This document shows positions 25,238 through 33,837 of a DNA stretch of 60,618 nt, one piece after another. The stretch comes from Hyphomicrobiales bacterium (GTDB lineage Bacteria; Pseudomonadota; Alphaproteobacteria; Rhizobiales; NORP267), in the NCBI GenBank assembly GCA_030688605.1, contig JAUYJB010000100.1, positions 1 through 60,618 on the forward strand, written 5' to 3'. The translations under genes were made by a program, and so were the position numbers. Each line of letters starts with the position of its first letter. The first letter of the stretch is position 1. The notes below the pieces were generated by a model that had not been told where the DNA came from, did not search any database, and worked only from the letters and a program-made list of their open reading frames with translations.

Positions 25238-26410
25238 CTACCGGCATGGTTGCACACGCGCGGCCTCTGTCAAGGCCCGGTAGAGCGCCACATGCCGCTC
25301 CGCCACCTCATCGATGCCGAATTTTTGGCGCACCGTCTCGCGCGCCACCTTGCCCATCGCGCGGCGCTTTCCGGGCGGCAGCGCCAGGGCCGCTTCGAGT
25401 TTGGCGACGAAGGCCTCCAGATCGCCGGGATCGAACAGAAGGCCGGAACATCCGTCCTCGACGATGTCGGTGGCCCCGCTGACGCGCGAAACAAGCGGCA
25501 CGACCGCGAAGCTCATGGCTTCCAGAAGGGCGTTAGACATGCCCTCGGACAAGGAGGTCGAGACGAAGAAATCGGCCGCCCGCAGCGCCGACGCGACATC
25601 GGAAAGAGCGCCGGCGAAGGTCACTCGGCCGGCGACGCGAAGCTCGTCGGCCAGCGCTTCCAATTCGCGGCGGCAGGGGCCGTCGCCGACGATGGCCAAG
25701 CGCGCGCGCCTTTCCGGCAGGCGCGCGAAGCCGCGGATCATCAGGTCGACCGCCTTTTCCCGGTCGAGCCGGCCAAGAAAGACAAAGCTGTTTCCGCCGC
25801 CCGCGCGCGGCGCCGCGTCGAGATCGGGCAGCTCGACGCCGTTCGGGATGCGATGAATACGATTCTCCGGGATGCCCCAGCGGCGAAGATCGTCCGCGAT
25901 CTCGCGGCTGTTGGCGACATAGGCGCTCGCGTGGCGGGCGATGAGCCGCGCGAACGTGCGCCCGAAGAGCCGCTTGCGAAAAACCACACCCAAGTCAAAA
26001 CTCTCTGGGCCGCCGCTGCCGATCTTGATCAACGTCGGCTTGCCAAGCATGGCACCGGCAACGACCGCCGGCACGGCGTGCAGACGGCCATGGAAAATAT
26101 GGATCAGGTCGTATTCCCCGCGGTGCCGCCACAGCCAGCCAAGGATGCACGCGCACCAGACCAAATATGAAGCCATGTGCCGACCGCCGAGGTTGGGCGC
26201 GCTGCGCAGGCGGAAGCGGCGGACGGTCACCGCGCCCTCCGTTTCATGGGCGGGCGTCGCGCGCTTGAGCCGCGGCGCCAGGATGGCGACTCCAACCCCG
26301 CGCCGCGCCAAAGCTGTGGACAATCGCCGACACTGCTGCTCTGCTCCACCGAAAGACTCAGGCAGATAGGTCGGCAAGACCATGACAATGCGCGGAAGGC
26401 GCGACTCCAT
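25238..26410 (-). CDS. GT4-family glycosyltransferase
   Basis: This 390-residue GT-B enzyme starts MESRLPRIVMVLPTYLPESF at an ATG preceded by a GGGGGG ribosome binding site; the ATG at 26461 is an alternative. Family marks are GGAEQQCRRLSTAL (acceptor/N-terminal loop), SFVFLGRLDREKAVDLMIRG and STSLSEGMSNALLEAMSFAVVP with the ExxxxxxxE donor motif. It would build the repeat unit later flipped by the flippase encoded downstream. Its C-terminus has a close copy in the chimeric remnant at 19545-19646. Confidence 0.88.
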   Translation of the reverse strand: MESRLPRIVMVLPTYLPESFGGAEQQCRRLSTALARRGVGVAILAPRLKRATPAHETEGAVTVRRFRLRSAPNLGGRHMASYLVWCACILGWLWRHRGEYDLIHIFHGRLHAVPAVVAGAMLGKPTLIKIGSGGPESFDLGVVFRKRLFGRTFARLIARHASAYVANSREIADDLRRWGIPENRIHRIPNGVELPDLDAAPRAGGGNSFVFLGRLDREKAVDLMIRGFARLPERRARLAIVGDGPCRRELEALADELRVAGRVTFAGALSDVASALRAADFFVSTSLSEGMSNALLEAMSFAVVPLVSRVSGATDIVEDGCSGLLFDPGDLEAFVAKLEAALALPPGKRRAMGKVARETVRQKFGIDEVAERHVALYRALTEAARVQPCR

Positions 26411-26711
26411 GCTGCCCCCCAAATGCCTGGGTGAGAACGACGCAACGTGCAGTAATCTCAAATGCTCGGCTCCCGGGTGACGACGTAGATAGCAGGGATC
26501 GGAGGCGATGAAACGGGCAAAATCGCCAAGATGGAGCGAATTTCTGGTCTCGCCAGATCGGCACTCATGTTAACGCTGCATCCAAGGAGACGGCGCCAAG
26601 TGGCACCTCGACCGTGATTTTTGACGTGGCGATTGTAAGATAGGGTAACAAAACGTTGCGGGGGTGGAGAAGAAAATCGTAAACCGCCATGGGGGCTGGA
26701 GCGGATCTGAC
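26411..26711. promoter_or_regulatory. Divergent intergenic region, probable back-to-back promoters
   Basis: These 301 bases separate the minus-strand GT4-flippase unit from the plus-strand polymerase unit. No gene is seen. The segment around 26620-26660 is the most AT-rich part and is the likely plus-strand promoter. No defined operator or sigma-factor motif was assigned. Confidence 0.4.
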
Positions 26712-27986
26712 ATGAATCATCTTATCGCGCTGGCCCTGCTCAGTCTCTTCACGGCGTTCAAGGTGAAGACCGGCCTCGTTCAGCTGCGGCCGTTCGACGG
26801 CCTCGTCGCCGTGATGTTCCTGCTGACGCTGCTTGGCGGCCATCGTCGGATGCAATTCCGGCTTACCGCCGGGCTCCTGATTCTCCTGCCCTATTTCTTC
26901 TGGCACATGTTTTCGGCGACGACGGTCGGCCTAGAAAACGGGCTGCGGGAGGGGCTTCAGATCGCGGTCGTCACGGCCTTCGCGCTCACCCTGGCGGCTC
27001 AGGCGGACAGGATCGACCATGCCAAGCTCGGCCGGCTGATGCTGGTCGGCCTGTTGCTGATTACCGCCTACAACATCTACTGGCATGTCGACCATGGGTT
27101 CTGGACCGGCTGGAAGCGTCTCCTCGACCCGAAGCGCGCCTTCAATTTCCTTCCTCTCGTCCTTGGATGTCTGCTGCTCTGTTCAGGGGGGCAGACCCGC
27201 AGGCTCTATTGGCTCCTGTGGGCCGGGTTAGGCGTCGTCATACTGTTCTCCGGAGAGCGCAAGGCGCTGGCCATCTATCTCATCCTTTCCGCGGCGCTGG
27301 CCGCGCGCGGCCGCCTGTTGATTACGGTTCCGGCGATGGCGGCAGGCATTGTGCTGGTCGGCCTGTTCGGATCGATGATCGACAACCCCTATCTGCAGCG
27401 CCAGGTGCGAACGATCCTCGATCCGCTGGGTTCGACCCTGTCGCTTTCGGCCATCGCTGCCGGAGAAATGCCCGAATCCATGAGCAATGCGCAGCGCAAA
27501 TTTGCCGCGACCGTATCGATGGAACTGTTCACGCGGCACCCGATCATCGGCGTCGGGACCAATGCCTATCGCGACACGATCGAAGCCCGCTACGCGTATC
27601 TTCCCGAATTCATGCGATTGTCGCCGCACGGCGAGATCCTGCGGATTTTGGTGGAAAACGGCTTGGTCGGGCTGATGCTCTATCTGTCTATTTGGGGGAT
27701 AGCGCTGACGCGCTTGCTGCGCGTCCTGATGACGGCAGCCCGTGCGTGGATCATCAGCCGGGAGCAAGCCGTCCTGCTGCCGGTCATTCTTTTCGTTCCA
27801 ACCTTCTTCTACCTTTCCCTGGAAGCCGCAGGAACCCATTCGCTCGTGGCTTTGGTCATTATTTCGCTTTCGCCCGAGTTCTGCGTGTTCGCTCTGCGCA
27901 ACCGGATGCAGCGCGCGGTCACGGCGACGACGCCTATTTACGGTCATCTGCGTTCGGCGCTTGGACGATCGGCATCTGCGCGGTGA
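26712..27986 (+). CDS. Wzy-like O-antigen polymerase / ligase-family membrane protein
   Basis: This protein of about 424 residues (ATG 26712; a GTG at 26664 is possible) has 10-12 hydrophobic helices and a large periplasmic loop with HPIIGVGTNAYRDTIEARYA, LPEFMRLSPHGEILRILVENG and the helix start LVGLMLYLSIWG. This is the Wzy_C pattern. SGERKALAIYLILSA precedes the loop, like the conserved R-containing helix of polymerases. It would polymerise repeat units in the periplasm. It is the second such protein in the window; sequence identity to the one at 1889-3343 is low, so they probably act on different substrates or steps. Confidence 0.83.
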   Translation: MNHLIALALLSLFTAFKVKTGLVQLRPFDGLVAVMFLLTLLGGHRRMQFRLTAGLLILLPYFFWHMFSATTVGLENGLREGLQIAVVTAFALTLAAQADRIDHAKLGRLMLVGLLLITAYNIYWHVDHGFWTGWKRLLDPKRAFNFLPLVLGCLLLCSGGQTRRLYWLLWAGLGVVILFSGERKALAIYLILSAALAARGRLLITVPAMAAGIVLVGLFGSMIDNPYLQRQVRTILDPLGSTLSLSAIAAGEMPESMSNAQRKFAATVSMELFTRHPIIGVGTNAYRDTIEARYAYLPEFMRLSPHGEILRILVENGLVGLMLYLSIWGIALTRLLRVLMTAARAWIISREQAVLLPVILFVPTFFYLSLEAAGTHSLVALVIISLSPEFCVFALRNRMQRAVTATTPIYGHLRSALGRSASAR

Positions 27987-28014
27987 TCAACCGGATGGCC
28001 GACGAGAACAAGAT

Positions 28015-28971
28015 ATGAGCGTCTCAGTCGTCATGACCTGCCACAATGAGGGGCGATATATCGCGCAGGCGGTCCGCAGTGTGCTCGGTCAGACCGCTTT
28101 CGACAAGATCGCGGAGATTATCATTGTCGACGATGGTTCGACGGATGGGAGCGCCGGGATCCTCGATGCGATGGCCACGGCGGAGCCGCAGCTAAAAGTA
28201 CTCCATATCGCCAATTCCGGGCTTCCTGCCGCCCGCAATTTCGGCATCGCCAGAGCTAGCGGTGAGTTCATCGCTTTACTTGATGGCGACGACTATTGGG
28301 TGCCCGAAAAGTTGGAGCGGCAGATGCCGGCCTTCGCGGCCGGCGCCAGAGTGGGGCTCGTCTATTCCGATTTCATGGATTTTACCAAAGACGATGCTTC
28401 CGATGCACAACTCATAACCGTCCGCGCCTATCACGCCGACAGTGAACGAACGCTTGCCGAATATTTCGTTCACGATGCTCCCATACTCCCGTCGAGCGCG
28501 ATCATCCGGAGAGCGGTTTTCGAGGATGTCGGGTTGTTCGATGTCAATCTGCGGCTTGGCGAGGACACGGAGATGTTTCTGCGCATTGCTGAGCGATGGC
28601 GCTTCCAGCATGTGCCGGGCGGCCTCACCTACAAGCGCCGGCATGGCGCGAATTTGACGAGCCGGCTCGAGGCGTTGCTGCCGGTCGGCGAGGAGACGAC
28701 GCGACGCTTTGCCAAGCGCAATCCCCAGCTCGCGCCGATTGCCGACAAACGAAGAGCGCGGCGCTATGCGCGAACGGGCAACGATTGCATCGTCCAGGGC
28801 GAGCGGGCAAAGGGGCTTCGGTACCTGGCTAAAGCGCTGCGATGCGATCCGCTCTTCTGGCGTACCTATATCTATCTTCTGTTGTCCATCTTTCCAGGGC
28901 AATCGCTCAGGCGACGGGCGAAGCGGTACTATCACACGGTGCACGTAGCGCGCAGGTTGTTTTTCCGATGA
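28015..28971 (+). CDS. GT2-family glycosyltransferase
   Basis: This 318-residue GT-A enzyme starts MSVSVVMTCHNEGRYIAQAV, with nucleotide-binding IIIVDDGSTDGS, LPAARNFGIARASGEFIALL and the metal-binding DGDDYW (DxD-type). The rest lacks strong membrane helices. The ATG at 28015 starts the family match. It lies 28 bases after the polymerase and is followed within 12 bases by a broken methyltransferase remnant. Confidence 0.88.
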   Translation: MSVSVVMTCHNEGRYIAQAVRSVLGQTAFDKIAEIIIVDDGSTDGSAGILDAMATAEPQLKVLHIANSGLPAARNFGIARASGEFIALLDGDDYWVPEKLERQMPAFAAGARVGLVYSDFMDFTKDDASDAQLITVRAYHADSERTLAEYFVHDAPILPSSAIIRRAVFEDVGLFDVNLRLGEDTEMFLRIAERWRFQHVPGGLTYKRRHGANLTSRLEALLPVGEETTRRFAKRNPQLAPIADKRRARRYARTGNDCIVQGERAKGLRYLAKALRCDPLFWRTYIYLLLSIFPGQSLRRRAKRYYHTVHVARRLFFR

Positions 28972-28983
28972 CGGTGGACATTG

Positions 28984-29277
28984 ATGCTCGCTGATCTGTT
29001 GGAAATTCAGCCGTTGCTGCGTCAGCCTGGCGCGGCCGACCGGCCGGGCCTATCGCTTTATTGGGCGCGCCGATATTTCCTGCGCGGGCTCACGCGCAGC
29101 AAGACCGCGGGCGATCTATTGAGTCTTCCGGTCGCCCTGTTCCCGCTGCTCGACCGGTTCATCCCGGCGCCCCACAAGATCGACGGCGCCAACGGCGTCT
29201 ATTTCCTCGGCCGCAAGAGCGCCGGCACAGTCGAGGCCCACTCGATCGCCGCAGCCTATCTCGGGGCGCAGCGCTGA
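28984..29277 (+). pseudogene. C-terminal remnant of a methyltransferase-like protein
   Basis: This 98-codon frame reads LSLYWARRYFLRGLTRSKTA, then FPLLDRFIPAPHKIDGANGV and YFLGRKS. Endings of the ANGVYFLGRK type close many class I methyltransferases of glycan loci. The SAM-binding half is absent. It may still be translated as a small protein, but it is most simply the tail of a deleted gene. Confidence in the family is modest. Confidence 0.45.
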
Positions 29278-29377
29278 TGCCGCACTCGTGCCGAATGAGC
29301 GCCGGACCGGCCAACGACGTAGCGGGTCATGCGGACCACAAAGCAGTCGGCCACCCACCGTTCCCGGATACGGCGCC

Positions 29378-30496
29378 ATGCGCATCCTCTACGTCATAAA
29401 CGGCTTCGATCCGGGCGGGGCGGAGCATGGCCTTCTGACCCTGATCGAGGGCGGCTTCTTCGACGGCCACGAGCTAGCCGTGCTCGGCTTCTGTCACGGT
29501 CGTGGCAGGCTCGCCGAAGACGTCGCGGCCAGTCTCCCGCCCGGAAAACTGCATCTGGCGAGCGAGCAGGAAGAACTTTCCCTCGGGGCGGTGTTCAAGG
29601 GCGCGCTTGCCCTCATCAAGGCGTTGCGCAAAGACCGGCCCGATCTGGTGGTGCTCTCCCTCAAGCAGGCGAATGTCGTCGGCCGTTTCGTGCTCGTCTT
29701 CTTTCCCGGCGTGCGCTGCGTCTCCTTCGAGCACATCTCGCGATATCGCGCGCGGCGGGCGGAGGCGCTCTATCGGTATCTGCTGCGGCTGCTGTCCTTC
29801 CGGGTCGACGAGGTTTGGGCGGACGGCAACCAGACGCTTATCGACACGCGCCGCTATTTCTCGCGTCGGCGGCGGCGCGAGCATGTCGTGCCGCTGTTCG
29901 CCGTCGAGCCGGACTGTCCGGCGAAGACGGACTATGCGGCGCACCGGCCCTTGCGTCTCGTCGCCGCAGGGCGTTTGGTTCCCCGAAAGAATTTCAGCCT
30001 CATGATCGAGACCATCGCGCAACTCCGAGATTCTCTCGAGGTCAGACTTGACGTCTTCGGCGATGGCGACGTACGGGTTCAGCTTGAGGGACGGATTGAC
30101 CGGCTCGATCTAAAGAATGCCGTGCGCTTGCACGGCTATAGGGCCCGATGGTATGCTCAGGAGATAGCCGTCGGTGGCGACATCTTCGTCAATCTCAGCG
30201 ATACGGAAGGCTTTTGCATCGTGGTCGCCGAGGCGATGGCCATCGGGCTACCCGTGATCGCCACCGATGTCGGCGGCATCCGCGATTACGGTAGGGACGG
30301 GGTCAACATGATCAAGCTGCCAGCGCCTGATGGCAAGGCGCTTGCCACGGCCGTTCAAAGGCTTGCCCAAGACGAGAAATTGCGTCGCCGCCTGGGAAAA
30401 GCCGCGCGGGCCGACATGATGGCGGAATATGGTACCGATGGGTTACGGAGACGCGGCCGGGAGGTGCTCGGCAGCAAAGTGCGAGAATTGGCCTGA
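29378..30496 (+). CDS. GT4-family glycosyltransferase
   Basis: This 372-residue GT-B enzyme starts at the ATG at 29378 (MRILYVINGFDPGGAEHGLL). Later marks are LRLVAAGRLVPRKNFSLMIE, DIFVNLSDTEGFCIVVAEAM and AIGLPVIATDVGGIRDYG with the E-x7-E donor motif. It is the intact member of a duplicated pair: the pseudogene at 33838-34963 has the same architecture and near-identical blocks, such as NLSDTEGFCIVVAEAMAIGL. It would add one sugar to the repeat unit. Confidence 0.9.
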   Translation: MRILYVINGFDPGGAEHGLLTLIEGGFFDGHELAVLGFCHGRGRLAEDVAASLPPGKLHLASEQEELSLGAVFKGALALIKALRKDRPDLVVLSLKQANVVGRFVLVFFPGVRCVSFEHISRYRARRAEALYRYLLRLLSFRVDEVWADGNQTLIDTRRYFSRRRRREHVVPLFAVEPDCPAKTDYAAHRPLRLVAAGRLVPRKNFSLMIETIAQLRDSLEVRLDVFGDGDVRVQLEGRIDRLDLKNAVRLHGYRARWYAQEIAVGGDIFVNLSDTEGFCIVVAEAMAIGLPVIATDVGGIRDYGRDGVNMIKLPAPDGKALATAVQRLAQDEKLRRRLGKAARADMMAEYGTDGLRRRGREVLGSKVRELA

Positions 30497-30520
30497 GTCC
30501 AATCTTCAGCGCGATAACAA

Positions 30521-31855
30521 TCAATCCGAGCAGCAACCAGTGGATGCCGTCGGCCGCCCGAGGCTGACATAGGTGAAGCCCGCCTCGGCCATCTCCTCCG
30601 GCCGGTAGATGTTCCTGAGATCGACGATAAGGGGCGCGGCGAGAGCTTCCTTGAGCTGCCCGAGGTCGAGGGCGCGGTAGGCATTCCATTCCGTCAGGAT
30701 GGCGAGCGCGTCGGCGCCGGCGGCCGCTTCGTAAGGACCCTCGCAATAGGTGACGGCGGCGGGTAACACCTTCCTCGCCTCTTCCATGCCCTTGGGGTCG
30801 TGGGCGCGCACATGAGCGCCGCGCTCCACCAGTCCGGCGACGATATCGAGCGAGGGCGCCTCGCGCATATCGTCGGTCTCCGGCTTGAAGGTCAGGCCTA
30901 GAACCGCGACGGTCTTGCCCCTGACCGATCCGCCGCAGGCCGCCTCGATCCGCTCGACCATGGCGCGCTTGCGGTTGTTGTTGATCTCGACCACCGCCTC
31001 GACGATGCGCGTCGGTGCGTCGAACAATTGGGCCGTCTTGACCAGCGCCAGCGTGTCCTTGGGAAAGCAGGAGCCGCCGAAACCGGGTCCCGGATGCAGG
31101 AATTTCGCGCCGATGCGCCGGTCGAACCCGAGCCCGCGGGCCACATCCTGCACATTGGCGCCGGTCTTGTCGCATAGATCCGCCATCTCGTTGATGAAGG
31201 TGATCTTGGTGGCAAGAAAGGCGTTGGCCGCGTATTTGATCAGTTCCGCCGTGCGGCGGTCGGTGAACAGGATCGGCGTCTCGTTGAGGTAGAGCGGCCG
31301 GTAGAGCGCCCGCATCGCCTCGCGCGCATGCTCGTCCTCGGCCCCGACCACCACCCGGTCCGGCCGCTTGAAATCGTCGATCGCCGCCCCCTCGCGCAGG
31401 AACTCCGGGTTGGAAGCGACGGAAAAATCGACGTTCGGGCGCACCTTGTGCACGATGGCCTCGACCTCGTCGGCGGTGCCGACCGGCACCGTCGATTTGG
31501 TGACGATGACGGTTCCCGGATCCGCCGTCGTGGCGATCTCGTCTGCCGCGGCATAGACGTAGGACAGGTCGGCGTGGCCGTCGCCGCGGCGAGCCGGCGT
31601 TCCGACGGCGATAAACACCGCGTCGACCCCCTTCACCGCCTCGGCGAGCGCCGTCGTAAAGGCCAGTCGGCCGGCGAACCGGTTGCCGTTGACGAGCACG
31701 TCGAGGCCCGGCTCGTAGATCGGCATCTCGCCCCGGTTGAGCCGTTCGATCCGGCCCGCCTCCTTGTCGACGCAGACAACGTCATGGCCGAAGTCGGCGA
31801 AGCAAGCGCCGGACACGAGACCCACATAGCCGGATCCGATAACGGCAACCTTCAT
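30521..31855 (-). CDS. ugd: UDP-glucose 6-dehydrogenase
   Basis: This 444-residue enzyme has the N-terminal NAD motif VAVIGSGYVGLVSGACFAD and the middle dimer/catalytic helix DLCDKTGANVQDVARGLGFD. The active-site loop is FLHPGPGFGGSCFPKD, with the catalytic Cys, and the C-terminal UDP-binding part contains VAVLGLTFKPETDDMREAPS. It oxidises UDP-glucose to UDP-glucuronate with two NAD, supplying glucuronic acid or derived sugars. It lies three bases downstream of uppS on the same strand, so the pair is an operon serving precursor and lipid-carrier supply. Confidence 0.95.
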   Translation of the reverse strand: MKVAVIGSGYVGLVSGACFADFGHDVVCVDKEAGRIERLNRGEMPIYEPGLDVLVNGNRFAGRLAFTTALAEAVKGVDAVFIAVGTPARRGDGHADLSYVYAAADEIATTADPGTVIVTKSTVPVGTADEVEAIVHKVRPNVDFSVASNPEFLREGAAIDDFKRPDRVVVGAEDEHAREAMRALYRPLYLNETPILFTDRRTAELIKYAANAFLATKITFINEMADLCDKTGANVQDVARGLGFDRRIGAKFLHPGPGFGGSCFPKDTLALVKTAQLFDAPTRIVEAVVEINNNRKRAMVERIEAACGGSVRGKTVAVLGLTFKPETDDMREAPSLDIVAGLVERGAHVRAHDPKGMEEARKVLPAAVTYCEGPYEAAAGADALAILTEWNAYRALDLGQLKEALAAPLIVDLRNIYRPEEMAEAGFTYVSLGRPTASTGCCSD

Positions 31856-31858
31856 GCT

Positions 31859-32677
31859 CTATTGTCCCCGGGTACGAGCGCTCGTGCCGCCGAAGCGGCG
31901 CTCGCGCCGATGATATTCATCGATCGCCTGCTGCAGCGTCTCGCCGTCGAAGTCCGGCCACAGGGCGTCGACGAAGATCAGCTCCGTATAGGCGCATTGC
32001 CAGAGCATGAAGTTGGAAAGGCGCTGCTCGCCGCTGGTGCGCACAAGAAGGTCCGGCTCCGGGATGCCGGCGGTGTCGAGATGGGCATCGAGCAGGCCGG
32101 GCGTGATCTCCTCGGGCCGCACCGCGCCGCTGACCACTTTCTCGGCGACCCGGCGCATGGCCCGCGCAATCTCGTCCTTGGAGCCGTAATTGAAGGCGAC
32201 GACCAGGGTCATGCCGCGATTGTCCCTGGTCAACGCCTCCGAATCGTCGATCAGCTTGCCCAGATCGTCGCTGAGATTGTCGCGGGCGCCGATCACCCTG
32301 AGCTTGACGCCGGCCTCGTGCAGCTCGGCCAGGTCCTGGCGGATGAAGCGCTTGATCAGACCCATCAGCTCGCGCACCTCGTCGGCCGACCGCGACCAAT
32401 TCTCGCTGGAGAAGGCGTAAAGCGACAGATATTCGATGCCGAGCCCGTTGGCGGCGCGGACGATCCGGCGCACCGCCTCGACCCCGCGGCGATGGCCCTG
32501 GGTGCGGCTCAGGCCCCGCCCGAGCGCCCAGCGTCCGTTTCCGTCCATGATGACGGCGACATGGCGCGGCATCCGCCGCGGCAGGGCCTCCCGGCACTCG
32601 GGTTCGGCCCGTCTGCACTGCTCAGGCGCACTTCTGAAGTTCTTTTGAAACATTCTTGAAAACTGAGTACTTGCCAT
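31859..32677 (-). CDS. uppS: Isoprenyl transferase, undecaprenyl diphosphate synthase type
   Basis: This 272-residue protein carries cis-prenyltransferase signatures: HVAVIMDGNGRWA (catalytic Asp and P-loop), GHRRGVEAVRRIV, YLSLYAFSSENWSR and the C-terminal EPDLLVRTSGEQRLSNFMLW. It condenses isopentenyl diphosphate onto farnesyl diphosphate to make the C55 carrier used for glycan and peptidoglycan assembly. The N-terminal 35 residues before MPRHVA are longer than usual; starts at 32653 or 32572 are also possible. Housekeeping uppS normally sits with frr and cdsA, so this copy in a glycan locus may be a dedicated second copy. Confidence 0.93.
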   Translation of the reverse strand: MASTQFSRMFQKNFRSAPEQCRRAEPECREALPRRMPRHVAVIMDGNGRWALGRGLSRTQGHRRGVEAVRRIVRAANGLGIEYLSLYAFSSENWSRSADEVRELMGLIKRFIRQDLAELHEAGVKLRVIGARDNLSDDLGKLIDDSEALTRDNRGMTLVVAFNYGSKDEIARAMRRVAEKVVSGAVRPEEITPGLLDAHLDTAGIPEPDLLVRTSGEQRLSNFMLWQCAYTELIFVDALWPDFDGETLQQAIDEYHRRERRFGGTSARTRGQ

Positions 32678-33056
32678 ACACTCTTATAACTGGACCAGAG
32701 ATCAGAACCAAAGAATAATCGACTCGTTTTTGCGGCAATCCGGAATAACGCGCAAGGGCTGTGACGTTATTGGAACGCTCGACTTGAGCAAACAGAACTC
32801 AAGGCAAATCGCACGTCGGATCGGAGCCGATAGCAGATCTGTGCGGAAACCGACGAGGGCTGGCGTTGCTGCTATGAAGCGGCCTCATCTTCAGAGCGGG
32901 CTCAGTGCCCGTTTGAGAAATGCCATCGAGCCGATAACTTGTGCCTGGGCGCGAAATGGTGAAGCGCCGAAAGTGGCGGATTTCCGCCATCGCGAGCGAG
33001 GCGACAAGATGGCGTTTTTTGTAACGACGGCGCAAAATGATCTTTGGAGTGAATTC
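32678..33056. other. Intergenic region, no gene seen
   Basis: This 379-base stretch upstream of uppS contains the likely minus-strand promoter. A 113-codon plus-strand frame here has no family features and an Arg/Lys/Ser composition typical of chance reading. Nothing else was recognised. Confidence 0.5.
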
Positions 33057-33581
33057 TCAAACGGACTCTAACCGCCAATTGGCACGAAGCGGCTTTGGCA
33101 CCAGCAGGCCGATATCGGCCGTCGGATTCTTTTGGCGAAGATAGGGAAAATCGCTTGAAAACAGCCGGCCCCCATCGCCATTCCTTTCCAGCGCTTCGAG
33201 AAATGCGGCGCTCGACCAACCCGCTGCAACGCCGGTCTCGACGACGGTCATGGGGTGACGCAACCGGGTCAGGAAAAAGAGCAGGCGATGAACGCCTCCG
33301 CCTCCGAATGAGGTGTGAGCGCGGCGCAATGCACCCGAAGCGTTCGCCGCCAGCGTGTCGCCAAAACCTTTCGCTTCCGACCAGAGAGCCTGGCTAAGAC
33401 CGGTAGCAAGGTCCTCAAGTGAAATGCTTTCTCTATCGTACCAGTCCAAAATCTCTTGCTTCTGCGCAGCGGTCTGGCGTTCCGTCAGGTGCGAAATCGA
33501 CTTATTGAATACGGTAACCAGATTTTTTCGCCGTATGGTATTCTTGGCGATATTCAACAATGGAAACAGAGATAGTGACAT
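33057..33581 (-). pseudogene. Class I methyltransferase, C-terminally truncated
   Basis: This 174-codon frame has a helical N-terminus and a SAM-binding region HPMTVVETGVAAGWSSAAFLE followed by GGRLFSSDFPYLRQKNPTAD. It ends at RANWRLESV shortly after the second motif, where family members continue for another 60-100 residues. The C-terminal half, including the later beta strands, is missing, so activity is unlikely. The sequence between its stop and uppS shows no continuation in any frame. Positions 33582-33837 hold no gene. Confidence 0.6.
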
Positions 33582-33837
33582 CGACCGAACAAGCCTTTAT
33601 CGCGGTCATCCATTGACAATGCGTTTGCCCGCCCAATTCGAATTCGAACGGACCGGGCCTTCCGCCACGTGCTAGCCGTAATGGCTCTGCCCATGTTGCT
33701 CAAGCAGGTTCACAATGCAGGCTATCAGCATTTCCGTTCGGTTACATTGTCCATCGGTGGACCGAACAAGGCCGGTTGGCCTGACTGCTCGTCCGCTCTA
33801 GATCTTGTGTGGACGGTGAGATTCGGTCGGAGGAACG

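Noticed and set aside
24944..26170. Plus-strand frame of 408 codons over the flippase and GT4 genes
   Set aside because: The minus strand encodes recognised MOP and GT4 motifs; the plus frame reads as Arg/Ala-rich shadow.
32730..33071. 113-codon plus-strand frame upstream of uppS
   Set aside because: No recognisable motif, low-quality composition, and it overlaps the truncated methyltransferase gene end.
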